Assembly: GCF_039534165.1 (NCBI RefSeq)
Contig: NZ_BAAAUX010000005.1
Span: 284,724-348,723, forward strand
Direction: 5' to 3'
Length of the DNA: 64,000 bases
Source: Saccharopolyspora_D taberi
GTDB lineage: Bacteria > Actinomycetota > Actinomycetes > Mycobacteriales > Pseudonocardiaceae
Part shown: piece by piece, positions 59,132 to 64,000 of the stretch
How positions within the stretch are numbered: the first letter of the stretch is position 1
How the letters are laid out: each line of letters begins with the position of its first letter
Position numbers and translations under genes: made by a program
Notes under the pieces: generated by a model
The model's database searches: none
Told to the model about the DNA's origin: nothing
Seen by the model: only the letters and a program-made list of their open reading frames with translations

Positions 59132-60457
59132 ATGAAAAGTTCTTGGTTCCGCGCGGCCTTCCTGCTGACCGCCGCGGGCTGGGGCGCGAACCAGTTCTCC
59201 TCGCTGCTCACCGCCTACGGCATCCACCTCGGCCTGTCGCCGACGACCGTCACCAGCCTGTTCGCCGTCTACGTCGCCGGGCTGCTGCCCGGGCTCCTGC
59301 TGGGCGGCCCGGTCGCGGACCGGCTGGGCCGCAGGCCCGTCGCGTTCGGGGCGATCGGGATCAGCGCGGTCGGCACCGCCGCGCTCATGCTCGGCCCGGC
59401 CGGCACGCCGTGGCTGTTCGCGGGACGGCTGCTGACCGGGCTGAGCACGGGCGCGGCGCTGGCGGCCGGGAGCGCGTGGGTCAAGGAGCTCTCGGCCGAC
59501 CTGGGAAGCGGCGCGCGGCGCGCGGGACTGCTGCTCTCGGCGGGGTTCAGCGCGAGCGGTCTGGTCTCGGCGGCCATCGCGCAGTGGCTGCCGCATCCGA
59601 TGGTCACCGCTTACATCCCGCACCTCGTGCTGTGCGCGGGTGCGTTCGCGCTCGCCGCGAGCGTCCCGGAGACCAGGCCGGTCCCCGTCGCGTCCGCGCC
59701 GCGCGCCAGCGGGATCCGGGACCCGCGGTTCCGGTGGCTGGTCGTCCCGGTCGCGCCGTGGGTGTTCCTGGCGCCGTCCGTCGGTTTCGGCGTGCTGCCC
59801 GGCCTGGTCGACGGCGGGCTGACCGGTTTCGAAACGATCTACGCCGGAATCGCCACCGCCGTGACGCCGGGCAGCGGGCTGCTGACGCAGCCGCTCGCCC
59901 GCAGGCTCGCCGCGCGCCGCGCCACCGCGCCCGCTGTCGCGGGCCTGCTGACGGTGGCCGCGGGCCTGGCCCTGGCGGTCCCGGCCGTCCTGGGATCCGC
60001 ACCGGTGACCGCGCTGGCGGCCGACCTCCTGCTCGGCGGCGGGTACGGGATGCTCGTGACCTACTGCCTCACCGAGGTCGGCCGGATCGCGCCGCCCTCG
60101 CGGCTGGCCTGGCTGACCGCCGTGTTCTGGGTGCTGGCCTACGTGGGCTTCTGCGCGCCGTTCGCGTTCGCGCTGCTGACCGGGATCGCGTCGCCGCCGG
60201 TGATCCTGGCGGTGACCGCGGCGCTCGCGCTGCTCACCTGCGCCCTGGTCGCGGGCCGGTCAGCTCGCGACCAGGCCGACGGAGATCGTCAGGAACGCCG
60301 CCGCGCTGATCATGTCCAGCGACTTGGCGAACCTCGGGTGCCGCAGCCGGTCGGCGATGCGCGCGGCGGCGAGCACGATGGTCAGCTCCCACCCGGCGGC
60401 CAGCACCAGGAAGACGACCGCGAGCCCGATCAGCTGCACGGCGGGGTCGGCCGCTGA
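59132..60457 (+). CDS. MFS transporter, 3' end overlapping the lysE-type gene
   Basis: This MFS protein has 12 helices within its first ~375 residues. The family motif after helix 2 is GGPVADRLGRRPVAFGAIGI, and helix regions such as LLSAGFSASGLVSAAIAQWL are clear. The last helix ends near LTCALVAGRSARDQADG. No stop follows until 60457, so the frame adds ~65 charged residues lying antisense to the LysE gene by 198 bases. A stop near 60260 may have been lost through a frameshift, or the long tail is real. LysR diverges from it and is its likely regulator. Substrate unknown. Confidence 0.82.
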   Translation: MKSSWFRAAFLLTAAGWGANQFSSLLTAYGIHLGLSPTTVTSLFAVYVAGLLPGLLLGGPVADRLGRRPVAFGAIGISAVGTAALMLGPAGTPWLFAGRLLTGLSTGAALAAGSAWVKELSADLGSGARRAGLLLSAGFSASGLVSAAIAQWLPHPMVTAYIPHLVLCAGAFALAASVPETRPVPVASAPRASGIRDPRFRWLVVPVAPWVFLAPSVGFGVLPGLVDGGLTGFETIYAGIATAVTPGSGLLTQPLARRLAARRATAPAVAGLLTVAAGLALAVPAVLGSAPVTALAADLLLGGGYGMLVTYCLTEVGRIAPPSRLAWLTAVFWVLAYVGFCAPFAFALLTGIASPPVILAVTAALALLTCALVAGRSARDQADGDRQERRRADHVQRLGEPRVPQPVGDARGGEHDGQLPPGGQHQEDDREPDQLHGGVGR

Positions 60458-60889
60458 CCCCACGAACTGCGGCAGGAAGGCCAGGCTGAACAGCAGCATC
60501 TTCGGGTTGGTGATGTTGCTCAGGAAGCCCCGGACGAAGGGGTTGGCGGTATCGGCGGGCCCGGTCGCGGCCAGCCCGCCCGCCGCGGACTCCTTCCTGG
60601 TCAGCCACAGCCCGCGCAGGATCGTCGCGGCGAGGTAGACCAGGTACGCCGCGCCGATCCACTTCAGCACCGACAGCACCGCGGGCTGCCGGGTGATCAG
60701 CGCGCCGAGGCCGGAGATCACGGCCGCGACCTGGACGATGCTCGCGCTGTGGATCCCGGCGAGCGTGAGCAGCCCCGGGCGCACCCCCGAGCGCAGGGAG
60801 GTGCGCAGCAGGAGGAACGCGTCGACGCCGGGCGTGAGGATCACGATCGCGCTGGCGAGCAGGAAGGCGGGCATCGGGGTCAGGTCCAT
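60260..60889 (-). CDS. LysE/RhtB-family translocator
   Basis: This 209-residue membrane protein belongs to the LysE/RhtB amino-acid exporters. It has six helices and the family features LLASAIVILTPGVDAFLLLR then TSLRSGVRPGLLTLAGIHSA, and FVRGFLSNITNPKMLLFSL, which is the NP-K loop. The ATG at 60889 was chosen as the start of the first helix; AAGGAC lies 10 bases upstream. It exports an amino acid or similar small molecule; identity unknown. It converges with the MFS gene with overlapping ends. Confidence 0.92.
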   Translation of the reverse strand: MDLTPMPAFLLASAIVILTPGVDAFLLLRTSLRSGVRPGLLTLAGIHSASIVQVAAVISGLGALITRQPAVLSVLKWIGAAYLVYLAATILRGLWLTRKESAAGGLAATGPADTANPFVRGFLSNITNPKMLLFSLAFLPQFVGSAADPAVQLIGLAVVFLVLAAGWELTIVLAAARIADRLRHPRFAKSLDMISAAAFLTISVGLVAS

Positions 60890-61073
60890 GAGCGTGCGGT
60901 CCTTCCTGCTCGGGGCGTGCGGCGTCGACCGGCGCGGCACGGCCGGGTGTCACTTGATCGGGCGTATCTCGGCAGGCGCTGGGCGCAGGCCAGCGGTCCC
61001 GAGGCCGTGGGGCGTCGGGACCGAATGGTTCCGGGGCGGATGAGCGACGGTGCGACTCAGCGGTGAGCCGCAA

Positions 61074-61114
61074 ATTTTCCCGCCGCAATCCATCTTAACG
61101 AAATATTTTCCCGC
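61074..61114 (+). promoter_or_regulatory. Direct repeat upstream of the second serine protease gene
   Basis: ATTTTCCCGC occurs at 61074-61083 and 61105-61114, 31 bases apart, in an AT-rich stretch 90-130 bases before the protease start. It may be a pair of regulator sites on the same face of the helix. Confidence 0.35.
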
Positions 61115-61202
61115 TCGCCTGTGAGTTGTGCCTCCTGATGTTCCGGTGATCAGGTCGCTACGGTGTGCCGTTGGCATGGCCCGGGAGATGTGGAGGCTGG
61201 AC

Positions 61203-61988
61203 GTGGAGCACGGAATGCAGCGGGCGCTTCTGGTGGCGGGCGCGGTGACCGCGCTGGCAGGCGCGCACCCGGTGGCCGCGGCGGACGCGCCCGAGCCGCG
61301 CGTGCTCGGCGGATCGGCCACGACCCCGGCCGACGCCCCGTGGATCGTGGCGCTGACCGACGACGCGGGCAACCAGTTCTGCGGCGGAGCGCTGATCAGC
61401 CCGGTCAAGGTGGTCACCGCCGCGCACTGCGCGGTCGACCCGATCACCGGGGCGCGGCGGTCGCCGCGGGAGCTGCGCGCGGTCACCGGCCGGGTGGATC
61501 TGAGGACCCAGGAGGGCACGGTCAGCGAGGTCGAGCGGGCGTGGGTGCACCCGCAGTACCGCGGCTTCGCGCGCGGCCACGACGTCGCGGTGCTCACGCT
61601 GCGCGCGCCCGTGCAGCAGCAGCCGGTCGAGCTGGTCGCGCCGGACGACGCCGCGCGGTACCAGCCGGGAACGGTCGGCCGGGTCTACGGCTGGGGCCAG
61701 ACCGCGGAGTCCGGGGAGCGGTCGCAGGTGCTCCAGTCGGTCGAGGTCCCGGTGAACACCGACGAGGACTGCGGGCGCGCCTACGGCGACTTCGACGCGA
61801 AGTCGATGTTCTGCGCCGGAGCCCCCGAGGGCGGCCGGGACGCCTGCACCGGCGACTCCGGCGGGCCGTTCGTGGTCGACGGCAGGCTGACCGGGGTGGT
61901 GTCGTTCGGCACCGGCTGCGGGCGGCCGGACGCGCCCGGGGTCTACACCCGGCTGTCCGGGTTCGCCGGGGAGATCGCCGGGGCCTGA
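61203..61988 (+). CDS. Secreted trypsin-like serine protease (S1 family), second copy
   Basis: This 261-residue exported S1 protease is a paralogue of the one at 57246. Signal peptide ALLVAGAVTALAGAHPVAAA precedes mature-type VLGGSATTPADAPWIVALTD. The triad is His in VVTAAHCAVD, Asp in RGHDVAVLTLRA, and Ser in CTGDSGGPFVV. The Asp in GRDACTGDSGG marks trypsin-like specificity. An inserted PITGARRSPREL lies after the active-site His. GTG 61203 with GGAGG eight bases upstream was chosen; ATG 61215 and ATG 61188 are alternatives. Confidence 0.93.
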   Translation: MEHGMQRALLVAGAVTALAGAHPVAAADAPEPRVLGGSATTPADAPWIVALTDDAGNQFCGGALISPVKVVTAAHCAVDPITGARRSPRELRAVTGRVDLRTQEGTVSEVERAWVHPQYRGFARGHDVAVLTLRAPVQQQPVELVAPDDAARYQPGTVGRVYGWGQTAESGERSQVLQSVEVPVNTDEDCGRAYGDFDAKSMFCAGAPEGGRDACTGDSGGPFVVDGRLTGVVSFGTGCGRPDAPGVYTRLSGFAGEIAGA

Positions 61989-62061
61989 CCGACGTGGCGT
62001 CGGCAACTCCGGGCCTGCGGGAATTCCGTGGTCACCACCGGTGTGTGATATCCAGGTAAGG

Positions 62062-62529
62062 GTGACCCTCCAACCTCTCGCGACCTCCGTGCACCGCGCC
62101 TACACCGCGGATCTCGACGCCGAAGACTTCTACCGGATGCTGCGGTTGCGGGTCGACGTGTTCGTGGTCGAGCAGGCGTGCGCCTACCCCGAACTCGACG
62201 GTCGTGATCTGGAGGATTCCACCAGGCACTTCTGGATCGACTCCGCCGACGGTTACGTGCTCGGCTACCTGCGGCTGCTGGAGGATCCGGACGGCACCCT
62301 GCGGATCGGCCGGGTCTGCACCGCCCGGGCCGCCCGCGGCCTCGGGCTCGCGCGCAAGCTGATGCGCGCCGCGGTGGCCGAGATCGGCCGCGCGCCTTCG
62401 GTGCTCTCCGCGCAGACCTACGCGCTGGACTTCTACCGCTCCTTCGGATTCGCCGAGACCGGCGAGGAGTACCTGGAGGACGGCATCCCGCACGTCGACA
62501 TGCGCCGCGATCCCGCCGCCGCCAAGTAG
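62062..62529 (+). CDS. ElaA-type GNAT acetyltransferase
   Basis: This ~155-residue protein is a GNAT acetyltransferase of the ElaA group. The conserved blocks are YRMLRLRVDVFVVEQACAYP then ELDGRDLEDSTRHFW, and the acetyl-CoA loop RVCTARAARGLGLARKLMRA, ending FYRSFGFAETGEEYLEDGIP with HVDMRR. Substrate unknown. The start is uncertain: GTG 62062 follows AGGTAAGG closely, while GTG 62041 would add seven residues. It lies between the protease gene and the cobalamin riboswitch. Confidence 0.9.
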   Translation: MTLQPLATSVHRAYTADLDAEDFYRMLRLRVDVFVVEQACAYPELDGRDLEDSTRHFWIDSADGYVLGYLRLLEDPDGTLRIGRVCTARAARGLGLARKLMRAAVAEIGRAPSVLSAQTYALDFYRSFGFAETGEEYLEDGIPHVDMRRDPAAAK

Positions 62530-62589
62530 TGTCCCTCGTTACTGCGCGCCGCCACCCGTGATCGTCGTCTGCGACGATGCACGGTGGTC

Positions 62590-62745
62590 CACAAGCAAGA
62601 GGTGCGTCAGGAAGCCGGTGCGAGTCCGGCACGGTCGGCGCCACTGTGACCGGGGAGCGGACCTCCCCCGCGAGCCACCGGGGTGACCTGGGAAGGCCGG
62701 AGGGACCGCGGCGAGCCGGGAGTCAGGACACTGCCGCCTCTTGTT
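62590..62745 (+). promoter_or_regulatory. Cobalamin (adenosylcobalamin) riboswitch
   Basis: The core GAAGCCGGTGCGAGTCCGGC lies at 62611-62630, followed by ACGGTCGGCGCCACTGTGAC (62631-62650), the conserved P4-L4 to J6/3 region. The closing part GGGAGTCAGGACACTGCC (62718-62735) is the B12-box partner. A GC-rich insert with hairpins (62651-62710) separates them. It ends ~45 bases before ATG 62790 of the chelatase gene, so cobalamin should repress that gene. Confidence 0.93.
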
Positions 62746-62789
62746 CCCACCACCCGGGGCGTCCGAGACCCGAGGAAGGAACTGCTGGC

Positions 62790-64000
62790 ATGACAGCTGC
62801 GCGCTATCCGTTCTCCGCCGTGGTCGGCCACGATGACCTGCGGCTGGCGCTGCTGCTCAACGCGGTGCACCCGCGCATCGGCGGGGTGCTGGTGCGGGGC
62901 GAGAAGGGCACCGCGAAATCGACGATCGTGCGCGCGCTGGCGGCGTTGCTGCCCGAGCTGGAGGTCGTGCCGGACTGCCGGTTCGGCTGCGCCCCGCTCG
63001 ATGCCGACCCGCGGTGCCCCGACGGTCCGCATGACGGCGAGCGCCCGCTGCTGCGGCCCGCGCAGCTCGTCGAGCTGCCGGTGGGCGCGACCGAGGACCG
63101 CCTGGTCGGGTCGCTGGACCTGGAGCGGGCGCTGGCCGACGGGGTCCGCGCCTACCAGCCCGGCCTGCTCGCGGCGGCGCACCGCGGGGTGCTCTACGTC
63201 GACGAGGTGAACCTGCTGCACGACCACCTGGTCGACCTGCTGCTGGACGCCTCGGCGATGGGGCGCGCGCACGTCGAGCGCGAGGGCGTCTCGGTGTCGC
63301 ACGCGGCGTCGTTCCTGCTGGTGGGAACCATGAACCCGGAGGAGGGCGAGCTGCGCCCGCAGCTGCTCGACCGGTTCGGCCTCACCGTGCACGTCGCGGC
63401 ATCGCGCGACGTCGACACCCGGACCGAGGTCGTCCGGCGCAGGCTCGCGTTCGAGGCGGACCCCGCCGGTTTCGCGCGGAAGTGGGAAGCCGAGGACGCC
63501 GCGCTCGCCGAGCGGATCGTCGCTGCCCGCGAGCGGGTGGAGGCGGTCGCGCTGCCCGACTCCGAGCTGCGCCGGATCTCCGCGCTGTGCGCCGCGTTCG
63601 AGGTCGACGGCATGCGCGCGGACCTCGTGGTGGCCCGGACCGCGGTCGCGCACGCCGCGTGGCGCGGCGCCGACGAAGTTGCCGAGGCCGACGTGGAGGC
63701 GGCGGCGCGGCTGGCGCTGCCGCACCGGCGGCGCCGTGACCCGTTCGACGAGCCGGGCGTGGAGGAGGAGCAGCTCCAGCAGGCGTTGTCGGAGGCGGCG
63801 GAGCACGCCGACGGCGGTGACGAGGAGCCGGACGGCGGCGGCGAGGCCGGCGAGGAGCCGGACGGCGATGAGGGGCCCGGCGGAGCCGGGAGGGGGCCGG
63901 ACGACGACGGGCCGGACGGCCCGGAGGACGGACCCGGCGGCGGCGCGGGGGCTCCGGAGGAGTCCCCCGAGCAGCGCGGGAAGGCGCCCGCGGAGCGGCC
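62790..64000 (+). CDS. ChlI/ChlD-type chelatase for cobalt (cobalamin synthesis), 3' part outside the window
   Basis: The visible 403 residues hold an AAA+ ATPase domain of the magnesium/cobalt chelatase group: PFSAVVGHDDLRLALLLNAV, Walker A LVRGEKGTAKSTIV, LVGSLDLERALADGVRAYQP, GVLYVDEVNLLHDHLVDLLL with Walker B, and TMNPEEGELRPQLLDRFGL. An acidic Gly/Asp/Glu-rich linker (from about residue 335) leads to where a VWA domain would start beyond the edge. The fused ChlI-ChlD layout and the cobalamin riboswitch in front point to cobaltochelatase in B12 synthesis. ATG 62790 follows AGGAAGGA. Confidence 0.92.
   Translation, partial: MTAARYPFSAVVGHDDLRLALLLNAVHPRIGGVLVRGEKGTAKSTIVRALAALLPELEVVPDCRFGCAPLDADPRCPDGPHDGERPLLRPAQLVELPVGATEDRLVGSLDLERALADGVRAYQPGLLAAAHRGVLYVDEVNLLHDHLVDLLLDASAMGRAHVEREGVSVSHAASFLLVGTMNPEEGELRPQLLDRFGLTVHVAASRDVDTRTEVVRRRLAFEADPAGFARKWEAEDAALAERIVAARERVEAVALPDSELRRISALCAAFEVDGMRADLVVARTAVAHAAWRGADEVAEADVEAAARLALPHRRRRDPFDEPGVEEEQLQQALSEAAEHADGGDEEPDGGGEAGEEPDGDEGPGGAGRGPDDDGPDGPEDGPGGGAGAPEESPEQRGKAPAER

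Overview
The window is a high-GC actinobacterial chromosome segment, most likely from Saccharopolyspora or a close member of the Pseudonocardiales. The reasons are the GC-rich codon use, many GTG starts, a WhiG-type sporulation sigma factor, a mycothione reductase (so mycothiol is the thiol buffer), WXG100 proteins, and a housekeeping gene order that matches other Actinobacteria (comM-dprA ... rpsB-tsf-pyrH-frr-cdsA-rlmN ... dxr-rip-ispG-GNAT-PBP-map). The genus is an inference. One 22-base run of N marks an assembly gap at 47665-47686.

Layout. 1-4496: end of comM, dprA, xerC, whiG and an M23 peptidase. 4497-9916: rpsB, tsf, pyrH, frr, cdsA and a methyltransferase, with strong hairpins between the early genes and two DnaA-box-like sites upstream of rpsB. 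9943-15950: a VOC protein, a small membrane protein, a manganese-type ABC transporter with a DtxR/MntR regulator, and rlmN. 15951-18720: a visibly lower-GC island holding one large AIPR-family (abortive infection) gene and what look like gene remnants. 18721-20957: a DNA alkylation repair operon (ogt, a 2OG-Fe(II) oxygenase, tag) divergent from an ArsC-like gene.

21073-33812 is a catabolic cluster: GABA aminotransferase, two PucR-type regulators, an NCS1 permease, an FAD amine oxidase, two ureohydrolases and two aldehyde dehydrogenases. Read together these encode a plausible full route from agmatine or a related guanidino compound through putrescine, 4-aminobutanal, GABA and succinate semialdehyde to succinate. 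A gdhA gene at 50-51 kb could recapture the nitrogen. 33813-34983: an 18-bp minisatellite and an APH(6)/hydroxyurea-type kinase. 35110-43809: DUF2631 and GlsB-like membrane proteins, then the MEP-pathway/site-2-protease block (dxr, rip, ispG), a DUF4081-GNAT protein, a penicillin-binding lipoprotein and map.

44027-45874: an EbfC-like / WXG100 / long WXG-like cassette. 46017-48944: cobQ, a gap-split Phd-type antitoxin, a degenerate 34-bp repeat field and a GntR regulator. 48993-56981: MFS transporter, gdhA, mycothione reductase, a VanZ-RDD membrane protein with no clean stop, a PEBP protein, and a KDG-kinase/hydroxyacid dehydrogenase pair. 57246-62529: two secreted trypsin-like proteases, LysR/MFS, LysE and an ElaA-type GNAT. 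The window ends with a cobalamin riboswitch in front of a cobaltochelatase-type ChlI/ChlD gene that runs off the edge.

The most unusual signal is a family of three ~170-bp palindromic elements (30891, 40811, 43816). Each lies a few bases after a + strand stop codon, and their hairpin arms differ between copies in a compensatory way.
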